A stretch of DNA of 64,000 bases from contig JBBQUW010000003.1 of the NCBI GenBank assembly GCA_038212095.1, positions 62,001 to 126,000 of the forward strand. Direction: 5' to 3'. Position numbers and translations under genes: made by a program. This stretch comes from JAICYJ01 sp038212095 (GTDB lineage Bacteria > Actinomycetota > Thermoleophilia > Gaiellales > JAICJC01). Shown in pieces: positions 7,654 to 16,609 of this stretch (positions are counted from its first letter, which is position 1; the number at the start of each line of letters is the position of its first letter). The notes under the pieces were generated by a model. The model saw nothing but the letters and a program-made list of their open reading frames with translations, searched no databases and was not told where the DNA came from.

Positions 7654-9030
7654 TCAGCTCGGTTCGGCCGGTAAGCTGAGCGCGAAGCGAGTGGCCTCGC
7701 CGTCGGCAACCAGCTCCAAGCGGCCATCCATCCGCTCGGCCAGCTCGCGGGCGATCGCGAGTCCCAGCCCGCTGCCGGCCGCACTGGTCGCCTCTCCGCG
7801 GTAGAAGCGCTCGAACAGATGCCGAGCCGCCTCAGGATCGATGCCGGGACCGTCGTCGCTCACCTCCAGCCGCACCATGCCCTGCGAGGCAGTTACCGCC
7901 ACCCGTACCTGACTGCCGTTGGGGGTGTGGCGGATGGCGTTGTCCAGCAGCGCCCGGCCGATCTGCTGCACGCGCTGCTCGTCGGCGATCGCGTGGGGCA
8001 CGGGACCGTCGGCTCGCACCAGCGAGATGCGGCTGCCATGGCCGGCTGCCAGCCCACGGAACTCGCGCACCAACCCGCGCGCGGTCACCGTCAGCTCGAT
8101 CGGCTCATGCTCAACAGCGACGGCGTCGGCGTCCAGCCGCGACAGATCGAGCAGGTCGGTGGCCAGCTTCGTCAGCCGCGTCACCTGCTCCCGCATCTCC
8201 CGCAGGAACTCGGCCCGGGTGTCGGCATCGATGTCCTCGTCGTCCAGCAGCTCCAGAAAGCCGCCCAGCGAGAACAGCGGCGTGCGCAACTCGTGGGAGG
8301 CGTTGGCGACGAACTCCTTGCGCGCCCGGTCGGCGCGGTCGAGCCGCGTCTGCATCAGGTCGAAGGCCCGCGCCAGCTGTCCCAGCTCATCAGGAGACTG
8401 GTCACCGATCGGCGTGCCGAACTCGCCCAGCGAGATGCGAGCGGCGCCGCGCTCGAGGCGGGCCAGCCGATGGGTCACCGCGTGCGCCGCCGCCCAGCCC
8501 ACCAGCGACGCAACCGCCAGCGCGAGCGCGGTCGCGATCAGGATCCGGCGCTCGACCAGGTCGGCCGTCTCGTTCACGTCAGCCGTCTGCTGGGTGAGCA
8601 CCACCACCCCACGTGATCCCGGCCCGAACGTGAAGGCGACAACCAGCACGCCGCCGCCCCGACCGGTCGCCAACCCGCTGGTGACCGCCTGCCGTACAAC
8701 CGGGTCGCTGCGGGTGACGCCGGCCCGGTCGCTGACGCCGGTATCCACGACTCGCGTCCCCTCGATCCTGAAGATGCCGACGTGGGCGTTGGCCAGCCGG
8801 CTGACCCTGGCCAGGCTCCTGCGCGTACTGCCGAAGTGGCCGTTGGCGATCGCGGTCTTGAGCGCCGCATCCTTGGAGCGCTCCGACAGCGCGACCGCCT
8901 CCAGCCTGTTGAAGCGCTCGCTGATCAGGTTGTCGCGCAGCGTCGGCACGACGTAGAGAAAGACGACGCCCATCGCCGTCGCCACCACCGCCGCCAGCAC
9001 GGCGACCAGTCGCAGCCGCAACGACCTCAC
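7654..9030 (-). CDS. Sensor histidine kinase
   Basis: 458-aa membrane kinase. The first transmembrane segment is near residues 10-30 and the second around residues 170-195, framing an extracytoplasmic sensor region of about 140 aa. A HAMP linker, the HisKA H-box (FVANASHELRTPL) and an HATPase_c domain (N-box DNAIRHTPNG, G-boxes DDGPGID and GSGLGLAIA) follow. The GTG at 9030 overlaps the regulator stop as GTGA. The cognate regulator is the gene immediately upstream; htrA downstream is a likely target. Confidence 0.9.
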   Translation of the reverse strand: MRSLRLRLVAVLAAVVATAMGVVFLYVVPTLRDNLISERFNRLEAVALSERSKDAALKTAIANGHFGSTRRSLARVSRLANAHVGIFRIEGTRVVDTGVSDRAGVTRSDPVVRQAVTSGLATGRGGGVLVVAFTFGPGSRGVVVLTQQTADVNETADLVERRILIATALALAVASLVGWAAAHAVTHRLARLERGAARISLGEFGTPIGDQSPDELGQLARAFDLMQTRLDRADRARKEFVANASHELRTPLFSLGGFLELLDDEDIDADTRAEFLREMREQVTRLTKLATDLLDLSRLDADAVAVEHEPIELTVTARGLVREFRGLAAGHGSRISLVRADGPVPHAIADEQRVQQIGRALLDNAIRHTPNGSQVRVAVTASQGMVRLEVSDDGPGIDPEAARHLFERFYRGEATSAAGSGLGLAIARELAERMDGRLELVADGEATRFALSLPAEPS

Positions 9031-9743
9031 GGCGGGGCGATCGCCGCGGCCGCGTCGCGAAACCGGTACCCGGCTCCACGCACCGTGAGGATGAACGCCG
9101 GCTCGCCGGGATCGGTCTCGAGCTTCTCCCGCAGATGGCGGATGTGCACGTCGATCGTCCGCGGCTCGCGATACGCCGAGCCGCCCCACACCGCCTCCAG
9201 CAGCGCTTGGCGGCTGTAGACGCGGCCCGGGTGCGTGGCCAGCGTGCGCAGCACCTCGAACTCGACGTAGGTCAGCTGGGCGGCCAGGCCGTCGACCATC
9301 ACCGTCCGCTTGACCGGGTCGATCACCAGGCTATCGATCGTGATCGTCTCGTCGTCGGAGACGCGCCGTTCCGACAGCAGCGTCGCCCGCCGCAGCATGG
9401 CGCGGATGCGGCTGCGGAACTCGCGGATCGAGAACGGCTTGGTGATGTAGTCGTCGGCGCCAAGTTCGAGTCCGAGCACCTTGTCGACCTCGTCGTCGCG
9501 GGCGGTCAACATCATGATCGGTACGGTCGAGGTCGTCCGCAGCCGCCGGCACACCTCCAGCCCGTCCAGCTTCGGCAGCATCACGTCCAGCACCACCAGG
9601 TCGATCGGCATCTCGGCGAAGCGGCGCAGCGCCTCCTCGCCGTCCCGTGCCTGGATCACGCGGTAGCCCTCCCGTTCGAGCGGGTAGGTGAGCAGCTTCT
9701 GGATCGACTCCTCGTCGTCCACGAGCAGGATCGTGGCGTCCAT
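9027..9743 (-). CDS. OmpR/PhoB-family response regulator
   Basis: 238-aa regulator. The receiver domain has the acidic pair in LLVDDEES, the phospho-acceptor Asp in LVVLDVMLPKLDG, and the conserved Lys in ADDYITKPFS. A C-terminal winged-helix DNA-binding domain ends with LTVRGAGYRF. The ATG at 9743 was chosen because longer versions run into the divergent promoter region. It forms an operon with the kinase through a GTGA overlap and faces the M28-like gene divergently across 61 bp. Confidence 0.92.
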   Translation of the reverse strand: MDATILLVDDEESIQKLLTYPLEREGYRVIQARDGEEALRRFAEMPIDLVVLDVMLPKLDGLEVCRRLRTTSTVPIMMLTARDDEVDKVLGLELGADDYITKPFSIREFRSRIRAMLRRATLLSERRVSDDETITIDSLVIDPVKRTVMVDGLAAQLTYVEFEVLRTLATHPGRVYSRQALLEAVWGGSAYREPRTIDVHIRHLREKLETDPGEPAFILTVRGAGYRFRDAAAAIAPP

Positions 9744-9793
9744 CGACACCCCGTTATCGTAGTTGGAAGCATGGCCGTCGCCGTCCGCCGTGC

Positions 9794-9799
9794 TATAAG
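9794..9799 (+). promoter_or_regulatory. -10 box of the M28-like gene
   Basis: TATAAG (or CTATAA one base left), ending 5-6 nt before the GTG at 9805, as expected for a leaderless message. Confidence 0.45.
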
Positions 9800-9804
9800 G
9801 GCGC

Positions 9805-11541
9805 GTGCCGCGCCGTCGTGCCCACCCACGCAGGCCGCTCGTCTCGTGGCCGCTGTACCGCCTGCTGGCGGTGGTTGCCCTGATCCCGCTGCTGGTCGCG
9901 GCGCTGGCCGTGCGGGAGCCGGCGCTGCCCCCGCCACCCGCCCAGCCGCTGCAGCAGTTCGACGGAAACGCCGCCGCCACCTCGGCCGCATCGATGCTGT
10001 CGCTGCCACAGGATCTCGCTCCCGGCGGCGCCGGAGATCTGGCGGCGGCCAACCTGATCCGGGCACAGCTGGCCAAGATCGGCTACCAGACGGTCGTGCA
10101 GAACTTCGCCGCCGACCTGCCTGGCCGGCCGAACGTGCCGCTGCGCAACGTGATCGGCTATCTGCCGGGACGCCGCAAACAGATGATCGCGGTGTTCGCG
10201 CACCACGACGCGGTCGGAAACGGCGTCGACGACAACGCGTCGTCGCTGGGCGTGATGCTGGAGCTGGCCAAGGAGCTGCAGCCGCTGACCCGTGAGCGGG
10301 GCGTGTTGTTCGTCTCGACCGACGGCGGCACCAGCGGCGGCCAGGGTGCCGCGTACTTCGCCGAGCACTCGCCGCTGGCGCCGCGGATCGATGCCGCGAT
10401 CGTGCTCGACTCGGTGGCGGCCGCCGGTGGCTCGCCAATCAGGATCGTGGACCGGCCGGACGCCACCCGCGGCACGTCGCCGACGCTGTTTCGCACCGCC
10501 CAGAGCGTGATCACCCGCGTCACCGGCTCACCGCCGGTCGCTCCCGGCCTGCTCGATCAGCTATCGGGCCTGGCCGTGCCCTACTCGCTGTCGGAGCAGG
10601 GGCCGCTGCTGGCCCGCGGCGTGCCGGCGATCACGCTCACCGCGGGCCCACCGCCCGATCCCCGCCAGAACGTGACCTCGCTCGACCCCAGCCAGCTGGC
10701 ACAGGTGGGCGACTCGACCGCGACCCTGGTGGTCGAGCTGGACGGCGCCGCCTCGATCGAGCCCGGCGGCCGGCCGGCGATCTTCCTCGGCACCCATACG
10801 GTGCGGGGCTGGCTGGCCGAGCTGGCGCTGGTCGCGCTGCTGGGCCCGGCGGTGGCATGCATCCTGGACATGGCCGCCCGCTGCCGCCGGCGGCAGATCG
10901 CGCTGGCCCCGGCCGTCTATGCGCTCGGCTGGCGCCTGCTGGCGTGGATCGCCGGTCTGGTCACGCTATGGCTGCTGCCGGTGCTGCCGGGGAGCCTGGC
11001 ATCCGGGCTGGCGGTGGCGCCGCAGCGGCACGAGATCGGCATCGCGTGGACGGGCGTCCTGCTGGCGCTGTTTGCCGGCCTCTCGGTGTGGCGCTTCGCC
11101 GGCCGGCAGCGAATCATGCCCAGCGCGCGCGGAAGCGTGTCCGGAGCCGATCGCACCGCCGGCCTGGCCGCCGCGCTGCTGGGGCTCGCGTTCGCCTCGG
11201 CGCTGCTGGCTGCGACCAACCCGTTCGCGCTGCTCTTGGTGCTGCCGGCGGCGCACTTATGGCTGCTGCTGCCGACGGCGGCCCGCCTCGGGCGTCGCTA
11301 CATGGCGCTGCTGTTCCTGCTCGGCCTGCTCGGCCCGGCCCTGCTGACGTTCGAGTACGCGACACGGTTTCACCTGGGGGCGTCGACGCCGCGGGCGATG
11401 CTGGCGATGGTGGCCAGCGGCTACCTCTCGCCGGTGATCGCGGCCTGCCTCGCGCTGGCCGGCGCGTCCGCCGGGCAGGTCGCGGCGCTGATCGCGGGGC
11501 GCTACGGTCCAGCGCATCCGCCGAAACGCGGGTATAACTGA
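9805..11541 (+). CDS. M28-like membrane metallopeptidase homologue lacking the catalytic Glu pair
   Basis: 578-aa protein: one N-terminal transmembrane helix (about 15-35), an M28 aminopeptidase-like domain (about 60-310), then six to seven C-terminal hydrophobic segments. Metal-site residues of the M28 fold are partly kept (AHHD at 132-135, DDNASS at 142-147), but the position that normally reads DGEE is STDGGTSGGQG (171-181), so the catalytic and second metal Glu are absent. It may be a non-catalytic or divergent member of the family. The GTG start is chosen from the adjacent -10 box. The sortase gene follows after 3 bp. Confidence 0.75.
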   Translation: MPRRRAHPRRPLVSWPLYRLLAVVALIPLLVAALAVREPALPPPPAQPLQQFDGNAAATSAASMLSLPQDLAPGGAGDLAAANLIRAQLAKIGYQTVVQNFAADLPGRPNVPLRNVIGYLPGRRKQMIAVFAHHDAVGNGVDDNASSLGVMLELAKELQPLTRERGVLFVSTDGGTSGGQGAAYFAEHSPLAPRIDAAIVLDSVAAAGGSPIRIVDRPDATRGTSPTLFRTAQSVITRVTGSPPVAPGLLDQLSGLAVPYSLSEQGPLLARGVPAITLTAGPPPDPRQNVTSLDPSQLAQVGDSTATLVVELDGAASIEPGGRPAIFLGTHTVRGWLAELALVALLGPAVACILDMAARCRRRQIALAPAVYALGWRLLAWIAGLVTLWLLPVLPGSLASGLAVAPQRHEIGIAWTGVLLALFAGLSVWRFAGRQRIMPSARGSVSGADRTAGLAAALLGLAFASALLAATNPFALLLVLPAAHLWLLLPTAARLGRRYMALLFLLGLLGPALLTFEYATRFHLGASTPRAMLAMVASGYLSPVIAACLALAGASAGQVAALIAGRYGPAHPPKRGYN

Positions 11542-11544
11542 GGA

Positions 11545-12312
11545 ATGGCAACTGGCACCACGGCGGATGGCACGACCGCCGCGCACGGGAAGACGGCCAC
11601 GAAGCGTGGCGGCCGCCGCACGCGGCGGCTCGGCAACGGGCTGATCGGCCTTGGCGTCGTCGTCGTCCTCTACGCCGGGCTGATCTACGTCTGGGGTGAC
11701 CCGATCACGTGGCTGTGGTCGCACTACAAGCAGCAGGCGCTGACCAGCGAGTTCCACCGCCAGCAGCAGCAGTTCACGATCACCACGCCTCCGCCCAACA
11801 CCGCCGCGGCAAAGACGCTGGTGCGTAAGGACGCGCTCGCGTTCGCCCACTCGGTCAAGGAGGGGCACGCCTTTGGCCGGCTCTCGATCGGCCGCATCGG
11901 ACTGAACAAGGTGGTGGTCGTCCAGGGCACCTCGGCGGGCAGCGAGTTCGACCTCAGCGCCGATCTCGCCAAGGGGCCCGGCCACTACATGAACACGCCC
12001 TTCCCGGGGTTGGGCGGCTCGGTCGCGATCGCTGGCCACCGCACCACGTTCGGTGCCTGGTTCCGGCACATCGACGAGATCCGAAACGGCGACTTCATCA
12101 ACCTCGAGATGCCCTACGGGACGTTCCACTACAAGGTGCAGATGCACAAGATCGTGGTCAACACGGACTGGAGCATCATCCAGCCGCAGGGCTACGAGCG
12201 CCTGGTGCTGTCGGCCTGCCACCCGATCTACAGCGCCTCGCACCGCTACATCATCTTCGCTCGCGCGGTGTCGGTCACGCTGCCCGGCGGCGGCGGCTCC
12301 TACACGCTCTGA
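11545..12312 (+). CDS. Class E sortase
   Basis: 255-aa membrane-anchored cysteine transpeptidase that links surface proteins to the cell wall. It has a basic N-terminus, a transmembrane helix at about 33-50 and a sortase domain with catalytic His165 (AIAGHRTTFGAWF), Cys225 (LSACHPIYS) and Arg234 (ASHRYIIFAR). The spacing and the HRTT and CHP motifs fit class E, common in actinobacteria. A TATAAC box (11533-11538) ends 6 nt before the ATG inside the end of the previous gene, so it may have its own promoter. No LPXTG-type substrate is evident nearby. Confidence 0.88.
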   Translation: MATGTTADGTTAAHGKTATKRGGRRTRRLGNGLIGLGVVVVLYAGLIYVWGDPITWLWSHYKQQALTSEFHRQQQQFTITTPPPNTAAAKTLVRKDALAFAHSVKEGHAFGRLSIGRIGLNKVVVVQGTSAGSEFDLSADLAKGPGHYMNTPFPGLGGSVAIAGHRTTFGAWFRHIDEIRNGDFINLEMPYGTFHYKVQMHKIVVNTDWSIIQPQGYERLVLSACHPIYSASHRYIIFARAVSVTLPGGGGSYTL

Positions 12313-12366
12313 CCGGCCCCAGCCAGTCCGTAACAGGCGAGCACCGATTCGTCGCAGCTACCACCG

Positions 12367-12388
12367 CAGGGCTTTGACTCCAATAATT
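12367..12388 (-). repeat. 22-bp dispersed repeat, copy 1
   Basis: Reverse-complement copy of the repeat with core ATTGGAGTCAAAGCCC, found twice more at 49670-49691 and 49768-49789. Here it lies between the convergent sortase and moeA genes and is framed by GGCCCC (12315-12320) and GGGGCC (12389-12394). Confidence 0.8.
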
Positions 12389-12393
12389 GGGGC

Positions 12394-13587
12394 CTAGAGC
12401 GGCAAATACTCGACCAGACTGCCCGCGGCGGCCTCGCCCTCGCCGGCGGCGACCAGCGCGATCGCGTCGGCGGCCGCCGCGTGCACGATCAGGTGCGAGT
12501 CCTGCGCGTCCTGCGCGTGGAGCTCCATACCGCCCGCGCCGATGACCAGCATGCAGCGCACCGCGTGGTCGCGGTTGGACAGCCGACGAACCGGCGACGC
12601 CAGCCGCGCCCGCGGCCGCTCGCGAGGGGGCACGCCGAGCATCGCATCCACGGCCGTGCGCACGAACAGCTCGAAGCAGACCAGGCTCGACACCGGGTTG
12701 CCCGGCAGCCCGAATACGAGCGTGCCGTCACTCGCAACGCCAAACCACAGCGGCTTTCCCGGCTTGTGCGCAACCCGCCAGAACACCTCGCGCACCCCCA
12801 GCGCCTCCAGCGCAGGTTTGACGTGGTCGTGCGGGCCGACCGAGACACCACCCGACGAGACGACGACGTCCGCGGCGGCCAGCGCCTCGGCGAATGCCGC
12901 CTCGGTGGCCGGTCGATCATCGATCACGGTGGCCGCGGTCGCCACCTCGGCGCCGGCGCGCACCGCCTGGGCGGCAATCGCGGTCGCATTCGACTCGTAG
13001 ATCTGCCCCGCCTCCAGCGGCCGTCCCGGCGCGACCAGCTCGCTGCCGGTTGCCAGCACCGCGATCCGTGGCCGGTCGCGAACCTCGAGCGTGCCCGCAC
13101 CCGCCGCCGCGATCGCCGCCAGCAGGGCCGGCGTGAGCACGTCGCCCGCTCGTGCAACCACTTGCCCCGCAGCCACGTCGCCGGCCGCCGGCCGCACCCA
13201 CGCTCCCGGGCGCACCGCGGACGCCACCAAACCGCCCCGCTCCTCGGCGTCCTCGAACGGCACCACCGCGTCGGCCCCGTCAGGCAGCGGCGCGCCGGTC
13301 GCGATCCCCGCCGCGCTGCCGGCTGGCAGCGCGCCCGGCCGGTCGCCTGCCGCAACCCGAAACGCGATCGGCAGCGGCGCGCCGCCCAGCTCGGAAGCCC
13401 GCACGGCGTAGCCGTCCATCGACGACGTGGCAAACGGCGGCAGGTCGACCGCGGCGATCACGTCTGCTGCCAGCACGCGGCCGGCCAGCCGGTAGGAGAG
13501 CGGCTGCCTCGCGGACGCGATCAAATGTGCATGCTCGCGGATCAGCTCGAGCGCGCGGTCAACCGAGAGCAGTGATGCGGTGGCCAT
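12394..13587 (-). CDS. moeA: Molybdopterin molybdenumtransferase MoeA
   Basis: 397-aa enzyme inserting molybdate into adenylylated molybdopterin. Family motifs are ATSSMDGYAVRASE near the N-terminus, GAPLPDGADAVVPFED, VLATGSELV, the MPT-binding stretch SSGGVSVGPHDHVK, and FGLPGNPVSSLVCFE. The ATG at 13587 sits 2 bp after the stop of the penicillin-binding protein gene; a longer frame would overlap it. The last enzyme-like step of the pathway started by moaC and mog at the left edge. Confidence 0.93.
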   Translation of the reverse strand: MATASLLSVDRALELIREHAHLIASARQPLSYRLAGRVLAADVIAAVDLPPFATSSMDGYAVRASELGGAPLPIAFRVAAGDRPGALPAGSAAGIATGAPLPDGADAVVPFEDAEERGGLVASAVRPGAWVRPAAGDVAAGQVVARAGDVLTPALLAAIAAAGAGTLEVRDRPRIAVLATGSELVAPGRPLEAGQIYESNATAIAAQAVRAGAEVATAATVIDDRPATEAAFAEALAAADVVVSSGGVSVGPHDHVKPALEALGVREVFWRVAHKPGKPLWFGVASDGTLVFGLPGNPVSSLVCFELFVRTAVDAMLGVPPRERPRARLASPVRRLSNRDHAVRCMLVIGAGGMELHAQDAQDSHLIVHAAAADAIALVAAGEGEAAAGSLVEYLPL

Positions 13588-13588
13588 C

Positions 13589-15829
13589 TCAGGTGGTGGG
13601 CGGCGGCGGCCCGTTGCCATTTCCGTTGCCGTTGCCGTGGGTGGTGCCTCCGGTGCCGGTGGTGCCGCTGCTGCCGCCGGAGCTGGCCGGTGGGCACGCA
13701 GTACCCGTGGTGGTCGTCGAGCCGGTGCTGGGCGTGCACGGTGCGGGTGGGACGTACGTCGGGAATTGCGAGTGGAACGGCACCCACTGCACCGGGTGCT
13801 GCGGCAGCGGCCAGGAATACACGGCCGGGAACTGCTTTGGCTCCAGCGCGAATGCCTGTTCCATGAACTGGCGCCAGATCGTGGCGGGTATCACGCCTCC
13901 GTAGGGCTGGGCGCCGTTCAGCCGCCCATAGAGCGAGATCTCACCCTGCGGGAACCCCATCCAGACGCAGGTGGTCAGGTTGGGCGTGAAGCCGCAGAAC
14001 CAGGCATCCTTGTAGTCGTTGGTGGTGCCCGTCTTACCGGCCTCGATGCGGCCGTCCGAGAACTGCGCGGTGGCGGCTGCGGTACCGCAGCAGATCGGAC
14101 ATTCCAGCACCTTGTCCGCCTCGTAGGCAATGCCGTCTGACAGCACCCGACGCGGCTTGCTCTTATACGTCTTGATCGTCTTGCCGTTCTCGATGCTGTT
14201 GATCTGGGTGACGAACTGCGGTTCGTGGCGCACGCCGTTGGACGCCAGGGTCGAGTATGCAGCCGTCATCCACAGCGGCGAGACGGGGCTGACGCCGAGC
14301 GTGATCGACGGATACGGCGCCAGGTTGATCGAGTGCGGGATGCCCATCTTGTGCGCGGTGTCGACGATCGACTGCGCTCCCAGATCGATCGCAAGCCGCG
14401 CGAACACGGTGTTGTCGGACTGGGCTGTGGCGTCGGCCAAGGTGCGGGGAGCGTTCAGCTCCTCGCTGTCTGACGCCGTGTCGACCACCCACGGGTTGTT
14501 CGGGCCGATCGGCGTGTTCGGGAACAGATAGGAGAGGTGGGCCGAGAGCTCCGTGGTCGTGGCCGGGTTGTAGCCGTCCGAAATCGCGGTCGTGAGGGTG
14601 AACATCTTGAACGTCGATCCGACCTGGCGGTACGCCTCGGCCGGGATGTTGAACTGCGCATTCTTGCTGTAGGGCACCGAGGCGTCCATCGCCAGCACCT
14701 GCCCCGTGCGGGGATCGATCGAGACCAGCGCCGCGGCCGGCGCACCCGGCCAGCTCATCGTGCTGGTGAGGATCTGATGGGCGGCGGCCTGCAGCTTGGG
14801 GTCGAGCGTCGTGTGTATCGCCAGGCCGCCCTTGCTGACCGTGTTTCGCCCCAGCTTCTCCTCCAGCGTCTGGCGCACCCATGCCACGAAGTAGCCCTGA
14901 TCGCCGCCGGTGTGATCGAGGTAGCTGCCCAGCTTGGTGCCGAGCGGTGAGGCCACCGCCGCGTCGTACTGGGCCTGCGTGATGTCGCCGGTGCCCGCGC
15001 ATCCGCTGCCGGCCGCGCAGCTGTTCAGCATCGCTGCGAGTACCTCGTTGCGGCGGGCCTTGGCGGCGGCCCGGTTCGAGATCGGGTTGTAGATGATCGG
15101 GTTCTGGGGCAGGCCGGCGATCAGCGCAGCTTGGGCGATCGTCAGCCGAGAGCAGTGGCGGCTGAAGTAGCGCAACGCGGCCGCCTCACAGCCATAGGTG
15201 ACGGCGCCGTAGGGCACGATGTTGAGGTACTCGGTGAGGATCTTGTCCTTCGACCACTGGTCGGCCATCTGGGTGGCCAGGTACGCCTCGCGGATCTTGC
15301 GCGTCCACGACTGCTCGTTGGACAGGTACAGGTTGCGCACCAGCTGCTGCTCGAGCGTCGATGCGCCCTGCTGGATCGAGCCCGCCTGCAGGTTGTTGAT
15401 CATCGCGCGCACGATGCCCTGGAAGTCGAGCCCGCCGTGCTGGTAGAAGCGCTTGTCCTCGATGTCGACGGTGGCCTTCTTCAGCCACGGCGAGATCTTG
15501 TTGCTGGGGACGGGGGTGCGGTTCTCGGTCGAGGAGATCGTCTCCAGCAGGTTACCGTTGCGATCGAAGATCTCGGAGTTGATGCCGGGCGGATCGGCCT
15601 TGAGCGTGTCCAGGCTGACGCCCGACAGCGTGTTGTCGACAAACACAGCGCCGGCCACAGCGCTACCGGCGATCAGCGCCACACAGCACGACGCCACCAC
15701 AACGCCCAGCGTCGCCAGCATCGAGCGGCGGCTGCCACGCCGTTCCCGGCTGCGTCGTTTGCGGCGCTTGTGCGAGACGTGGGCCAGCACCTCGTCATAG
15801 GAGCTGCGGCGATCGCGAGGCGGCGTCAC
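13589..15829 (-). CDS. Class A penicillin-binding protein (bifunctional glycosyltransferase/transpeptidase)
   Basis: 746-aa cell-wall synthase. A strongly basic cytoplasmic tail and transmembrane helix (about 37-62) precede a GT51 domain with catalytic Glu124 in EDKRFYQHGG and QGASTLEQQLVRN. The transpeptidase domain carries the serine motif S405-TFK, S471-DN and K599-TGT. The C-terminus is a low-complexity Pro/Thr/Gly tail rich in Ser-Gly and Asn-Gly repeats. The GTG at 15829 overlaps the MscS stop as GTGA, linking turgor release and wall synthesis in one operon. Confidence 0.93.
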   Translation of the reverse strand: MTPPRDRRSSYDEVLAHVSHKRRKRRSRERRGSRRSMLATLGVVVASCCVALIAGSAVAGAVFVDNTLSGVSLDTLKADPPGINSEIFDRNGNLLETISSTENRTPVPSNKISPWLKKATVDIEDKRFYQHGGLDFQGIVRAMINNLQAGSIQQGASTLEQQLVRNLYLSNEQSWTRKIREAYLATQMADQWSKDKILTEYLNIVPYGAVTYGCEAAALRYFSRHCSRLTIAQAALIAGLPQNPIIYNPISNRAAAKARRNEVLAAMLNSCAAGSGCAGTGDITQAQYDAAVASPLGTKLGSYLDHTGGDQGYFVAWVRQTLEEKLGRNTVSKGGLAIHTTLDPKLQAAAHQILTSTMSWPGAPAAALVSIDPRTGQVLAMDASVPYSKNAQFNIPAEAYRQVGSTFKMFTLTTAISDGYNPATTTELSAHLSYLFPNTPIGPNNPWVVDTASDSEELNAPRTLADATAQSDNTVFARLAIDLGAQSIVDTAHKMGIPHSINLAPYPSITLGVSPVSPLWMTAAYSTLASNGVRHEPQFVTQINSIENGKTIKTYKSKPRRVLSDGIAYEADKVLECPICCGTAAATAQFSDGRIEAGKTGTTNDYKDAWFCGFTPNLTTCVWMGFPQGEISLYGRLNGAQPYGGVIPATIWRQFMEQAFALEPKQFPAVYSWPLPQHPVQWVPFHSQFPTYVPPAPCTPSTGSTTTTGTACPPASSGGSSGTTGTGGTTHGNGNGNGNGPPPPTT

Positions 15830-16581
15830 TTGACGATCTCCACCTCGGCCACGCCGAACAGGCCCTCGGCGCCCAGCCGGGTCAGCACCCGCTCGCGCAG
15901 CCAGCCCGCCGTCCGCTCGGCCTGCGTCGGGTCGGCCGTCCACACGCCAACCACGTACACGGCACCGAGCTCGCTCAGCTCGCGCACCGTGACGCCGGGA
16001 TCGGGCCGATCGCCCAGCCGGCCGGGCGCCTGCGCCGGCAGCTCCTCCAGCACGTCGCGGACGCGGGCCGGATCGCTCGTCAGCGGAAGCGTGACGCGAA
16101 CCTGGGCCAGGCTGACCGCGTCGATCAGCGTGTGGTTGGTGACGCGCGAGTTGGCCAGCTCTTCGTTGGGAATCAGCACCCGCCTATTGTCGGTGGTTCG
16201 CAGCCGCGTGTATGTGAGCCCGATGTCTTCTACCTGACCGTCGGCGTCGCCGATCTGGACGCGATCACCGAGCCGAACGGGCTGGTTGATGGCGATCATC
16301 ACGCCGGCCACGAAGTTGGCCAGCGTCGAGCGAGCGGCGAACCCGACCGCCAGGCCCAGCACCGCCGACGAGGCGAACACGGTCTGCGCGTATGCGCGTG
16401 TGGACGGGATGTTGAACAGCACGGTGCCGATGCCGAGAAACAGCACCACCGCCAGGGCGATCCGCCGTACCAGCCGGTACCGCGTCTCCAGCATCGCGCG
16501 GTCGGTGACCGGCAGGCGCTCGGACCAGCGACGTCCGTACCGTGACATCACCCGATCGGTGACCCACAGCACACCCAGCAC
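15826..16581 (-). CDS. MscS-family mechanosensitive ion channel
   Basis: Small-conductance channel of at least 251 aa that releases osmolytes on hypo-osmotic shock. Transmembrane helices precede the pore-lining TM3 (SAVLGLAVGFAARSTLANFVAGVMIAINQP), followed by the MscS beta domain (GDRVQIGDADGQVEDIGLTYT, IPNEELANSRVTNHT). The GTG at 16581 is the first usual start. However, the open frame continues upstream through a hydrophobic WPAIAIGVGVLGVLW to a CTG at 16620, so a non-standard start overlapping the previous gene is possible. Confidence 0.88.
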   Translation of the reverse strand: MLGVLWVTDRVMSRYGRRWSERLPVTDRAMLETRYRLVRRIALAVVLFLGIGTVLFNIPSTRAYAQTVFASSAVLGLAVGFAARSTLANFVAGVMIAINQPVRLGDRVQIGDADGQVEDIGLTYTRLRTTDNRRVLIPNEELANSRVTNHTLIDAVSLAQVRVTLPLTSDPARVRDVLEELPAQAPGRLGDRPDPGVTVRELSELGAVYVVGVWTADPTQAERTAGWLRERVLTRLGAEGLFGVAEVEIVK

Positions 16582-16609
16582 ACCGACACCGATCGCGATC
16601 GCCGGCCAG

